Assembly (NCBI GenBank): GCA_016930795.1
Contig: JAFGFY010000038.1
Location: forward strand, 1-43,571
Length of the DNA: 43,571 bases
Reading direction: 5' to 3'
DNA from: Deltaproteobacteria bacterium
GTDB taxonomy: Bacteria; Desulfobacterota; DSM-4660; Desulfatiglandales; HGW-15
The position numbers and the translations under genes were made by a program. Of the stretch, positions 25,733 to 33,335 are shown one piece after another. Position 1 is the stretch's first letter; the number at the start of each line of letters is the position of its first letter. The notes beneath the pieces were generated by a model. That model did not search any database, was not told the DNA's origin, and worked only from the letters and a program-made list of their open reading frames with translations.

Positions 25733-26139
25733 TCCTGCTTTCTATTAGTTCACGAAAGTTTCTTCTCTGAGGATAAACTGAACCGGTTATGACTGAGAAC
25801 CGTTATCTTCACTTAAGCCAATGTGTAGACGATCCTCATAAACCAGAAGTTTCACAGTTTCCACTCCGGCCAAGAATATTTGCATTATCATTGAATCCCG
25901 AAAAAATTAGCAATTCTCATGATATCCTAACCTCGTTAAGATGAATAAAGACATTATTCTCTTGTCACAGAGGAGGGTGACGTTGTGATCTATAGAAGTG
26001 AGCACAGATTTTGGCCCCCATCCGGCATACACAATATGTTAAGGTGCCGCGAATGAACACTATTGATAAGGTTGACAAATGGAAGGCGGTCGGAATTTGC
26101 GAATAGGATAATAATCCTGAAATCCTAGCATCGTGAACC
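25733..26139. other. Intergenic region with degenerate repeat copy B
   Basis: No gene is recognised. It contains the second copy of the degenerate direct repeat (25876-25970) and ends at the transposase remnant. A 17-codon frame at 26053 shows nothing recognisable. Confidence 0.45.
25876..25970 (+). repeat. Degenerate direct repeat flanking the methyltransferase, copy B
   Basis: Counterpart of 23807-23900, with the same ordered words TCATTGAATC, CAATTCT, GTTAAGAT, TATTCTC and TCACAG. It lies about 145 bp after the methyltransferase stop. Same strand orientation as copy A. Confidence 0.55.
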
Positions 26140-26274
26140 CGGATACTTGGAGACCATCAGTTTGTGCTGGATACGCTTAAAGAAGCAGATGAGAGGTTTG
26201 AAAGAAAGTATGAGTTAAGGGTTCAAGGATATGATCTTGATGCTCCGGCAAAACGGGTTGAATCGAATGATTAA
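26140..26274 (+). pseudogene. C-terminal remnant of a REP-associated (IS200-like, Y1) transposase
   Basis: A 44-codon frame, RILGDHQFVLDTLKEADERF and on to YELRVQGYDLDAPAKRV, closely matches the tail of TnpA-REP/Y1 transposases, which typically end DERILGSGEFV...RGYDLE. An in-frame stop lies directly upstream and the HUH and tyrosine catalytic region is missing, so only the tail survives. It may explain the REP-like palindromes at 11910 and 29173. It ends 11 bp before the CPBP gene. Confidence 0.6.
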
Positions 26275-26285
26275 GGCATTTTTTC

Positions 26286-27044
26286 ATGGACGTCCTCTCT
26301 ATGGGAAAGGAAAAATTTACATTAGCAGATTTGTGGGATGAGATGCGGGGTTTTGGGACTAAAAACCCAGAGCTCCTAACCATTGTGCTTGCATCTGCCG
26401 TTTGCCTGATATGCCTTCACTATTATGTTGTGGAAGGACCATTCCGTTTCCATGTCATGGGATTGGTCAATAACGGAGGCATGCCCGATGATCTGGCCGC
26501 TCTGGTGGGTTGGGCTGTGGGTTGTATGGTATGTTATTTCGTCATTCCGACTCTCGTCCTCAGACTGATGGGTAAGAATCTTTCCGATTACGGCTGGACT
26601 GTGCGAGGGTTGAAGATCCATTTGCCGCTATATTTGTTGTTATTTATTCCGGCCGGGATAGCTGTTGTTACGGTTTCCTCTCGGGCCGAGTTCACACAGG
26701 TCTACCCTTTTTATTCGCGGCCAAACGGATGGCTGGAATTCGTCATATGGGAAGTCTTCTACGGTTTGCAGTTCCTGACTCTGGAATTCTTTTTTCGAGG
26801 ATTCATGGTCCATGGTCTAAAAGAGAGACTGGGTAAGGTTAGTGCGGTGATTGTGATGCTCTTTCCCTACATGATGATCCATTTCCCAAAACCCTGGATG
26901 GAGACTTCAGGCGCTTTTTTGGCTGGGATCTTGTTGGGTTGGCTGTCTTTGCGTACAGGAAGTATTTTTGGAGGGGTCATGCTTCATATTCTGGTGGCAT
27001 GGAGTTTGGACATATTGGCTCTGTGGCACAAAGGGTGGTTTTAG
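26286..27044 (+). CDS. CPBP-family intramembrane metalloprotease-like protein
   Basis: Integral membrane protein of 252 aa with about seven hydrophobic segments. The C-terminal half shows the CAAX-protease/bacteriocin-processing (CPBP/Abi) motifs in modified form: LEFFFRGFMVHG in place of EExxxR, then FPYMMIHFPKP and SIFGGVMLHILVAW with the conserved histidines. The first Glu of the usual EE pair is replaced by Leu, which may alter catalysis. Such proteases act on membrane peptides or prenylated-like substrates; the target here is unknown. An AAGG about nine bases before ATG 26286 is the only ribosome-site hint; ATG 26301 is an alternative. Confidence 0.75.
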   Translation: MDVLSMGKEKFTLADLWDEMRGFGTKNPELLTIVLASAVCLICLHYYVVEGPFRFHVMGLVNNGGMPDDLAALVGWAVGCMVCYFVIPTLVLRLMGKNLSDYGWTVRGLKIHLPLYLLLFIPAGIAVVTVSSRAEFTQVYPFYSRPNGWLEFVIWEVFYGLQFLTLEFFFRGFMVHGLKERLGKVSAVIVMLFPYMMIHFPKPWMETSGAFLAGILLGWLSLRTGSIFGGVMLHILVAWSLDILALWHKGWF

Positions 27045-27186
27045 TAGGACGGTGTAGAATCCTTTTCTCCCAGATTGAGGAAATGATTCCTGTGATCTTG
27101 TGAAAGACCGGAGGCTGTCATCAGTCACTATGTGATGTGCTTTTGGGGCTGACACAAGATATCTTTGAAAGGGAAAGGAGTTCAAT

Positions 27187-27954
27187 ATGGCGGATATCAT
27201 TGATTACGAAATTCACGGGGATGACATGCAGGCGGTGGAGATTGAGTTGGACCCGGGCGAAGGTGTAAGAGCGGAGGCCGGTGCCATGATGTTTATGGAA
27301 GAGGGGATTGAAATGCAGACCTCCACAGAAGGCGGGTTGTTTAGGGGTTTCAAGAGGATGATTACCGGTGAAAGCTTCTTTATAACCACCTTCCTGAACA
27401 ATGCCTCCAGAAAGACTCATGTGACCTTCGGCGCGCCGTATCCGGGCAAGATCATCCCCCTGGAACTCGATAGGCTTGGAGGGGAGTTTTTATGCCAAAA
27501 GGATGCCTTCTTGTGTTCGGCAAGAGGAGTGGATATTGAAGTGGCCTTTACAAAGAGACTAGGCGCCGGAATATTCGGCGGTGAGGGATTCATTCTGCAG
27601 CGACTGGTGGGTGACGGTATGGCCTTTGTTCATGCGGGAGGGACTATTATTCAGAAAGAATTGGCCGTAGGCGAAACCCTCCGGGTGGATACGGGATGTC
27701 TGGTCGCCTTTGCCAAAAACGTTGATTATGATATTCAATTTATCGGGGGATTCAGGAACTCGCTTTTTGGAGGAGAGGGCCTGTTTTTTGCCAGGCTGAC
27801 CGGTCCTGGGACGGTCTATTTGCAGAGCCTGCCCTTTTCCAGATTGGCTGATCGGATTCTGGCCGCGGCGAGATTTCAGAACAAAGGGGAAAACAAGGGA
27901 ATCGGCGGATTGGGCGGAAATATTCTTGGTGGTTTGTTGCAGGGGGACAGGTGA
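27187..27954 (+). CDS. AIM24/TIGR00266-family protein
   Basis: Soluble protein of 255 aa of the AIM24 (DUF124) family. It is a Gly-rich double beta-fold with the family segments DPGEGVRAEAGAMMFMEEGI, MITGESFFITTFLN, QRLVGDGMAFVHAGGTII and TGCLVAFAKNVDYDI. No enzymatic activity is established for the family. GGAAAGGAG lies nine bases before the ATG. It ends 10 bp before the metallophosphoesterase gene, suggesting co-transcription. Confidence 0.88.
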   Translation: MADIIDYEIHGDDMQAVEIELDPGEGVRAEAGAMMFMEEGIEMQTSTEGGLFRGFKRMITGESFFITTFLNNASRKTHVTFGAPYPGKIIPLELDRLGGEFLCQKDAFLCSARGVDIEVAFTKRLGAGIFGGEGFILQRLVGDGMAFVHAGGTIIQKELAVGETLRVDTGCLVAFAKNVDYDIQFIGGFRNSLFGGEGLFFARLTGPGTVYLQSLPFSRLADRILAAARFQNKGENKGIGGLGGNILGGLLQGDR

Positions 27955-27964
27955 GGGCTTTGGA

Positions 27965-29146
27965 ATGACGGTGATCAGATTTCTCGGTTTCATCTCCACA
28001 TTCCTGGTGGTTTTGTTTGGCGGCCATTACCTGGTCTATTTATCCATCACTCGCTTCTTCCCGATCTCAGACCCCGGTATAAGGAAGACGATTCTATGGA
28101 TCATGGCCTTTCTTGCCATAGCCATTTTCCCCTCCGCGATGCTGGTGCGAACCCATACGAATATTTTCACCGGCCTTTTCTATCAAGTGACCTCTGTCTG
28201 GACGGGATTGTTCATTTATCTTTTCATGGCCGCTATCCTCACCTGGCTGATATTCGCGGCGGACTATCTTTTCAGGTTTTCGCCCAATATGCGGATCGTC
28301 AGTATCGGACTGGTCTTACTCGTTGTGGTCGTGACTGTAGTGGGGATGTGGCGTGCAAAGCATCCGGTCGTCAAATGGATGGACATCAAGATCGAGAATC
28401 TGCCTGATCACTGGCGAAACAGAACCATAGTCCATCTCTCTGATGTACACCTCGGGGTCATCAATGGGATGGGATTCTTGAGGCGAGTTGTAGAACAAGT
28501 AAACAGCCTTGAACCGGACCTTATCCTGATCACAGGGGACCTTTTTGACGGCATGGCAGGGGAGTTGTCTCCTTTTCCGGACCTTCTCAACAGCCTCAAT
28601 GCATCCAAAGGCGTCTTTTTTGTGACAGGGAATCATGAGGGGTATCTGGGACTTGATGGCCCTCTTTCGGTCTTGAAGAAGACCGATATCAGGGTGCTGG
28701 ATGACGAAATTGTTGAGCGGGACGGCCTTCAGATCGTGGGAATCAGCTATCCCGAGTATCAACGGCAGAACAAAGCCCGCTATCTTTTGGAGGAATCCGG
28801 CGCCTTTGATTCCAGTAAGCCCAGTATCCTGTTGTACCACACGCCCACAAGCATTGAAGATGATAACCAAAACAGGGCAGACCAGCAGAATCGCGCCTAC
28901 TGGTCCCCGGACACCACTATGAGTCTGGCTAAAGAGGCAGGTATCGACCTCCAACTCTCAGGGCATACTCATAAGGGGCAGTTTTTCCCCTTTGGGATCC
29001 TCACAAGAAGGATATACAACGGATATGACTATGGCCTGCACAAAGACGGCAGGTTTCACATTTATGTCACAAGCGGTACGGGGACCTGGGGGCCACCCAT
29101 GAGGATTGGGTCTTCGTCCGAGATCGTGGCCATACGGTTGCGATGA
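27965..29146 (+). CDS. Membrane-anchored metallophosphoesterase (YkuE-like)
   Basis: Protein of 393 aa. The N-terminal ~125 residues contain four hydrophobic helices. The rest is a calcineurin-like phosphoesterase with all metal motifs: HLSDVHLG, ITGDLFDG, VTGNHEGYLG, LLYHTP and LSGHTHKGQ. It probably hydrolyses a phosphodiester or phospholipid headgroup at the membrane surface; YkuE-type and UDP-2,3-diacylglucosamine-hydrolase-like roles are possible. Start ATG 27965 after GAGGG is preferred to an earlier in-frame ATG inside the AIM24 gene. Confidence 0.88.
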   Translation: MTVIRFLGFISTFLVVLFGGHYLVYLSITRFFPISDPGIRKTILWIMAFLAIAIFPSAMLVRTHTNIFTGLFYQVTSVWTGLFIYLFMAAILTWLIFAADYLFRFSPNMRIVSIGLVLLVVVVTVVGMWRAKHPVVKWMDIKIENLPDHWRNRTIVHLSDVHLGVINGMGFLRRVVEQVNSLEPDLILITGDLFDGMAGELSPFPDLLNSLNASKGVFFVTGNHEGYLGLDGPLSVLKKTDIRVLDDEIVERDGLQIVGISYPEYQRQNKARYLLEESGAFDSSKPSILLYHTPTSIEDDNQNRADQQNRAYWSPDTTMSLAKEAGIDLQLSGHTHKGQFFPFGILTRRIYNGYDYGLHKDGRFHIYVTSGTGTWGPPMRIGSSSEIVAIRLR

Positions 29147-29172
29147 ACATGAGGATTGAAGGGTTCGGCATT

Positions 29173-29204
29173 GAAGCTCCCCGCGGCAAGCCGCAGGGAG
29201 CTTC
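29173..29204 (+). repeat. Hairpin preceding REP-like repeat, possible terminator
   Basis: GAAGCTCCC...GGGAGCTTC with inner GCGGC/GCCGC arms and an AA loop, one C-A mismatch in a 15-bp stem. It lies 26 bp after the metallophosphoesterase stop and could stop transcription, though no T-run follows closely (TTTTTC comes about 14 bases later). Its stem sequence resembles the second hairpin in the repeat that follows. Confidence 0.6.
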
Positions 29205-29225
29205 CAAATCTAAGGATTTTTCTAT

Positions 29226-29287
29226 TATTGTAATTCGCTCGCTAACCCCGCAGCAAGCTACGGGGAATGCGCTCGCTGTGCATTTTC
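29226..29287 (-). repeat. REP-like palindromic repeat, copy 2
   Basis: Reverse-orientation copy of the block at 11910-12004. The CCCCGCAGC AA GCTACGGGG hairpin is flanked by two direct CGCTCGCT words. Outer ends read TATTGTAATTCGCTCGCTAA and GAAAATGCACAGCGAGCGCA (minus strand). It lacks the internal extra hairpin of copy 1. Confidence 0.7.
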
Positions 29288-29334
29288 ATGTTTGACCTCT
29301 CAACCGTAAACAGCTTCAAAGGGAGTTTAAGCGT

Positions 29335-30570
29335 ATGGGATTACTGAAGAGCATTTTGGGACAAAACCCAGCGAAATGCGAGAAAAAGGGAGATGAATTC
29401 TTCAGTCGATCCGAGTGGGGCAGGGCAAAGCTTGAATATGAAAACGCCTTGAACCAAATGGATAGAAGATCTCCCGGCTATTTGAGGGATGAACCCAGGC
29501 TTCAAAAGAAACTTAACCAAGCCAAAGAGTCTCTGGCCAGTAAGCACAGACAGACGGGCGAAGAACTGATGGAAACGAAACATTATGAAGAGGCCCGGGA
29601 ACTCTTTGAACTCGTGAAGGACTTGAGCCGGGATCGGGACTTGATTGCCGATGTCGAGCAACGGTTGAAGGAATTGGAGGATCTTTCATCAAAAGATCTT
29701 CCGATGGAAGGCTACGAGGTCTCTGTCAGTGAAGAGGAGTTCTTTGACGGGCAGGATGAGGAGATGTTCACGGCCCTGTGCGGCACCTTGCCTGAAGATG
29801 TTCGTGATGCCTATCTTTCATACGGAGAAGAATTTAAGGCAGGCTATCTCGCCTTGAACCGGGGTGAGTTTCGGATTGCAGCCGACGCGCTATCCCGGGC
29901 CATGGAGAGGAATTCGTCCCTGGATTCGTTTATCCCTCTTGAAATGGCTTCGGCCTGTTTGAACCTGGGGCAATATGATGAGGCGCGTCATTTGCTGGAG
30001 GGTTTTCTCTCCTATCATCCAGATGCATTGCCTGGGTATCAGCTCCTTTGCGAGGCCTTCTGGGCCATGGGGTCTTTCGATCAGGCAGAAAAGCTTCTCG
30101 ATGACTGCCCGGGTGAGCTTAAGGAATCGGTCGCCTTTTTTTTGCTGCGGGGTGAAACCCTTTTTCAGGCGGAGCGCTATGGAGAAGCCATATCCTTATA
30201 TCGGGATTTCACAACAGAATACGGATGGAGTAACGAGATCATGAAGGGTTTGGCCAAAGCCTACGAGGCATCAGGCAATCTTAAGAACGCCCAGGGTATT
30301 TATAGTAGCATCATGGATCAATGTACCAGTTGTCATTCCCGGGTCGATCTTTTTGTCAAGAGAAAATTCGCGGATATCAGTTTTGATCTGGGCCAACGTA
30401 CGACACCCATGTTGGAAATGTATCTCTCTTTGGCCCGGGAAGATTCACCAAATGTCTCCTTCTACTATCAAAGAGTCAGTGAGATCTATTCTTCCCAGGG
30501 TAACGAGGTCGAAGCCCGTCGATTCCAAGGATTTGTCCGTCAAATACAAGAGGGGAAAGGGCGTGTCTGA
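29335..30570 (+). CDS. TPR-repeat protein of unknown function
   Basis: Protein of 411 aa made of helical repeats. TPR-like pairs are seen at about residues 15-45, 70-105, 160-240 (AGYLALNRGEFRIAADALSRA) and 245-330 (FLLRGETLFQAERYGEAISLY, MKGLAKAYEASGNLKNAQGIY). A strongly acidic stretch with SVSEEEFFDGQDEEM separates the first group from the rest. No signal peptide or membrane segment is seen, so it is probably a cytoplasmic scaffold. Its last codons overlap the start of the NudC gene by eight bases. Confidence 0.8.
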   Translation: MGLLKSILGQNPAKCEKKGDEFFSRSEWGRAKLEYENALNQMDRRSPGYLRDEPRLQKKLNQAKESLASKHRQTGEELMETKHYEEARELFELVKDLSRDRDLIADVEQRLKELEDLSSKDLPMEGYEVSVSEEEFFDGQDEEMFTALCGTLPEDVRDAYLSYGEEFKAGYLALNRGEFRIAADALSRAMERNSSLDSFIPLEMASACLNLGQYDEARHLLEGFLSYHPDALPGYQLLCEAFWAMGSFDQAEKLLDDCPGELKESVAFFLLRGETLFQAERYGEAISLYRDFTTEYGWSNEIMKGLAKAYEASGNLKNAQGIYSSIMDQCTSCHSRVDLFVKRKFADISFDLGQRTTPMLEMYLSLAREDSPNVSFYYQRVSEIYSSQGNEVEARRFQGFVRQIQEGKGRV

Positions 30571-31348
30571 AACCGCATTATGGTTTCTTATCAAAGACCA
30601 AAAGCTTCTGATGAAAACCGAAGGTGGAAAAGGGATTATCCTTCAGTCTTCTGATCTGAGAAAACTGGGTTTAGAACCCCTGCACCGGCAATACCTTGGA
30701 TCGCTGAATGACCGCCCCTGCTACGCCGCGGAGGTATCGGAGAGTACACGTATCTCTGATCCTTTGTTTGCTTTTAAGGATCCCCGGAGGGTCTTTGAGT
30801 GGCTTGATGAAGAGGAAATCTGGATAGCGGCCCTGGCAAACCAGTTGGTACATTGGAATCGAAACCATCAATACTGCGGAAAATGCGGGCACCCCACTCA
30901 AGACAAGAAGGACGAACGGGCGAAGGTATGTCCCAATTGCGGGTTAATCAACTATCCCCGTCTCTCACCCGCCGTCATTGTGGCCGTCATCAAGGGGAAT
31001 CAGATCCTGCTGGCCCATTCACGGCGTTACCCAAAGGGGCTCTACAGTGTTTTGGCAGGTTTTGTCGAGCCGGGGGAGACCCTGGAGGAATGTCTGCAGA
31101 GAGAGGTGCGGGAAGAGGTCGGTATTGAAGTGAAGAACATCCGCTATTTCGGCAGTCAGCCCTGGCTTTTCCCTGACTCTTTCATGATCGCCTTCACGGC
31201 CGAATATGCCGGGGGAGAAATAGCGGTGGACCATTCCGAGATTCTTGACGCAGGCTGGTTTTTTCCAGACAGCCTTCCTTCCATTCCAACAAAGATCAGC
31301 ATTTCCCGGAAAATGATCGACTGGTTCATAGAGAAGAATCGGGGCTGA
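30563..31348 (+). CDS. nudC: NADH pyrophosphatase (NudC-type Nudix hydrolase)
   Basis: Cleaves NAD(H) to NMN(H) and AMP and can remove NAD caps from RNA. The 261-aa protein has the zinc ribbon CGKCGHPT...CPNCG, the Nudix box GFVEPGETLEECLQREVREE followed by VGIE, and the NudC-specific SQPWLFPDSFM. A GTG start at 30563 with AGGGGAAAGG directly upstream is chosen; a longer frame to 30353 is wholly inside the TPR gene. Translation is coupled to the TPR protein. It adds to the NAD-related genes of the window (pncA, pncB). Confidence 0.92.
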   Translation: MSETALWFLIKDQKLLMKTEGGKGIILQSSDLRKLGLEPLHRQYLGSLNDRPCYAAEVSESTRISDPLFAFKDPRRVFEWLDEEEIWIAALANQLVHWNRNHQYCGKCGHPTQDKKDERAKVCPNCGLINYPRLSPAVIVAVIKGNQILLAHSRRYPKGLYSVLAGFVEPGETLEECLQREVREEVGIEVKNIRYFGSQPWLFPDSFMIAFTAEYAGGEIAVDHSEILDAGWFFPDSLPSIPTKISISRKMIDWFIEKNRG

Positions 31349-31594
31349 TCCATCCATAGAAGTCAACCTTCTCGGCCTCCAGCCTGGTATCTTCCACCAG
31401 ACAAGCCGTATTCCTACCGCAGTGTTTTTACGAGACTCTGTCAGAGAAAAATCAGTAGTGAAAACAGGATAACTTGTTCTTTTCATTTCAGAAATTAAAG
31501 AATTCAGACTGCCTCATTGGATGAATTTCGGTTGGGATCTTCCACCCATCTGTGAATAATATTAAAGAAAAAATAAATAATATTCAATTTATGC

Positions 31595-31623
31595 TTGACA
31601 TTATTTATGTCATGGGCTATTTT
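31595..31623 (+). promoter_or_regulatory. Sigma-70 promoter of DUF2089 operon
   Basis: TTGACA (31595-31600), 17-base spacer, TATTTT (31618-31623), about 20 bp before the ATG at 31643. The transcript leader would be very short, holding only the AAGGAG site. Confidence 0.6.
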
Positions 31624-31642
31624 TTGCATCAAGGAGATCCAC

Positions 31643-32014
31643 ATGGCAAAACTTCCAACCAAATGCCCGAGTTGTGAGGCATCAGTCAATGTGACGCGAC
31701 TGACCTGTCCCGGTTGCGGGACCAATCTTGATGGGACCTTTCGATTGCCGAAACTGCTCAATCTGAGCGAAGACGAACTGCGTTTTGTGACCGAATTTGT
31801 CATGGCATCCGGAAGCCTCAAAGAAATGGCAAGGCTCCGCAACCAAAGCTATCCCACCATTCGAAACCGATTAAATGACATTATCGAGAAGTTGAGGCAG
31901 GAAGAGGCTGATCAGGAGAAACGCCAAATGGAAATACTGGACGCCATCTCGACGGGGAAAATGAGTGTACAAGAGGCTATTCAGAGACTGCGGGAGGAGC
32001 ATAGGGATGAATAA
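31643..32014 (+). CDS. DUF2089-family zinc-ribbon/helix-turn-helix regulator
   Basis: Protein of 123 aa. An N-terminal zinc ribbon (CPSCEASVNVTRLTCPGCG) is followed by a helical region with LNLSEDELRFVTEFVMASGS and LKEMARLRNQSYPTIRNRL, which looks like a helix-turn-helix. The C-terminus has a SHOCT-like helix pair, ILDAISTGKMSVQEAIQRL. AAGGAG lies eight bases before the ATG. The next gene overlaps by eight bases and opens with a related SHOCT-like motif, so the two proteins are probably a regulator and membrane partner. DUF2089 proteins are found beside envelope-stress-like membrane proteins. Confidence 0.85.
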   Translation: MAKLPTKCPSCEASVNVTRLTCPGCGTNLDGTFRLPKLLNLSEDELRFVTEFVMASGSLKEMARLRNQSYPTIRNRLNDIIEKLRQEEADQEKRQMEILDAISTGKMSVQEAIQRLREEHRDE

Positions 32015-32663
32015 GGCTTCGGAAAAGGTCCTGGACCTTGTTAAAGAGGGAAAGATTTCACCTGAAGAAGGGGACCAACTGCTGTCCGCGATGGATTCTT
32101 CAAAGGGTAGGTTTTGGCAGATGCTGTTTCATCCATTTGAACGCCTTTCTTCAAAGACTACAGTTGGAATCGCTTTTGTGGTTGCCTTGTGCGGCCTGGC
32201 TCTTTCTCGATGGTCTATTCGTTTTGATGGCGCGCTGGATCTTCATATCAATATCGCTCCCGTTGTATGGAGAGTAGCTTTCATAGAGCAGGTGGTCGCT
32301 TGGCCCCTAACGGCGATCAGCTTATGGGGCCTGGCCAAAGTGTTGCATAAACAGACAAGACTGTCGGACTTCATTGGATTTGTCGGCGCCGCACGTTTGC
32401 CGTTGTTATTGGCTGCTGTATCATTAGTGTTGGTCGTTCAGAATCCGCAATTCACACAGACCTATCAGTCATTCACTCAGTTTTCTTTTCTACTCCTTGT
32501 TGGAGTGACGTTGCCCTGGTATTGTTGGTTTATCACCCTCTTGTTTAACGCCTACAAAGTCGCCTCGGGTATACGCGGAAGAAGATTGATTGTTTCGTTT
32601 ATTGTAGGAATTTTTCTTGCTGAAACCATTTCCAAGATTGGGTTATGGATAACACTATGGTGA
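32007..32663 (+). CDS. Membrane protein with N-terminal SHOCT-like domain
   Basis: Protein of 218 aa. Residues 1-30 (SEKVLDLVKEGKISPEEGDQ) form a SHOCT-like helical motif as in LiaX/YvlB-type proteins; the remainder has about five transmembrane segments resembling a Yip1-type domain. The start codon overlaps the DUF2089 stop (ATGAATAA). The shared short motif suggests the two proteins interact. Function unknown; envelope or membrane-stress response is inferred from family context. Confidence 0.75.
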   Translation: MNKASEKVLDLVKEGKISPEEGDQLLSAMDSSKGRFWQMLFHPFERLSSKTTVGIAFVVALCGLALSRWSIRFDGALDLHINIAPVVWRVAFIEQVVAWPLTAISLWGLAKVLHKQTRLSDFIGFVGAARLPLLLAAVSLVLVVQNPQFTQTYQSFTQFSFLLLVGVTLPWYCWFITLLFNAYKVASGIRGRRLIVSFIVGIFLAETISKIGLWITLW

Positions 32664-32766
32664 AGTCAGACGCTGTCATATTCGCAGTCCAAGTGAAAAT
32701 GCGTCTTGTTATCAAATAAATAACAATGTTCGACTTTTCAGATCTGAACAGAAGAAGGAGGGAATA

Positions 32767-33192
32767 ATGATGATTCGCAAAATCATGTATCTGGTTTTGG
32801 TGGGGTTGATCTTGTCAAGTGTCACTGCCGTGGCAGGAAACTCAGAAAAGGAAGCGGCGGCTGTGACTGCCGCAGAGGAGTGGTTGTCATTGGTGGACCA
32901 TGAGAAGTATGCGGAGAGCTGGGACGAAGCGGCTGAGTTCTTCAAGCAATCTCTTTCGAAAGACCAATGGGTGCAGGCGATGCAAGCCGGGAGGAAGCCA
33001 TTAGGAAAAAATATGTCCAGGAAACTCACGGCCAAGGACTATGAGACTTCCTTACCGGCGGCTCCAAAGGGAGAGTATGTGGTGATCCAGTTCAATACGT
33101 CTTTCGAAAATAAAAAGCATGCTGTTGAAACCGTTACACCCATGCTGGATAAGGATGGGAAATGGAGGGTATCCGGATATTTTATCAAATAA
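32767..33192 (+). CDS. DUF4019-family secreted protein
   Basis: Protein of 141 aa with a signal peptide (hydrophobic residues 6-22, likely cleavage after AVA). The mature part has DUF4019 features: AAEEWLSLVDHEKYAESWDE, QWVQAMQAGRKPLG, and a final strand GKWRVSGYFIK. The fold is probably NTF2-like, with no known enzymatic residues. AGAAGGAGGG lies directly upstream of the first ATG; the second Met codon at 32770 is slightly better spaced. Confidence 0.8.
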   Translation: MMIRKIMYLVLVGLILSSVTAVAGNSEKEAAAVTAAEEWLSLVDHEKYAESWDEAAEFFKQSLSKDQWVQAMQAGRKPLGKNMSRKLTAKDYETSLPAAPKGEYVVIQFNTSFENKKHAVETVTPMLDKDGKWRVSGYFIK

Positions 33193-33226
33193 AACCCAGA
33201 AAATTCAGGCTGAAACAATCATGAGG

Positions 33227-33272
33227 ATTGGAGTCGGTATCCTCCCTCCTCCGGGGGGATACCGACTCCAAT
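33227..33272. terminator. Perfect 16-bp inverted repeat between convergent genes
   Basis: Arms ATTGGAGTCGGTATCC (33227-33242) and GGATACCGACTCCAAT (33257-33272) are perfectly complementary with a 14-base loop. It sits between the DUF4019 stop (33192) and the convergent aldo/keto reductase stop (33336), so a bidirectional terminator is likely although neither side has a T-run. Confidence 0.55.
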
Positions 33273-33335
33273 AAAACAAGCAAATGCCATGAGACTCCAC
33301 CATAGTGCAAGATGGAGCAGCAGGGCTGTGCATTT

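Noticed and set aside
28316-28954. 212-codon minus-strand frame inside the metallophosphoesterase gene
   Set aside because: Shadow of a gene with complete metal-binding motifs on the plus strand; no ribosome site or family resemblance.
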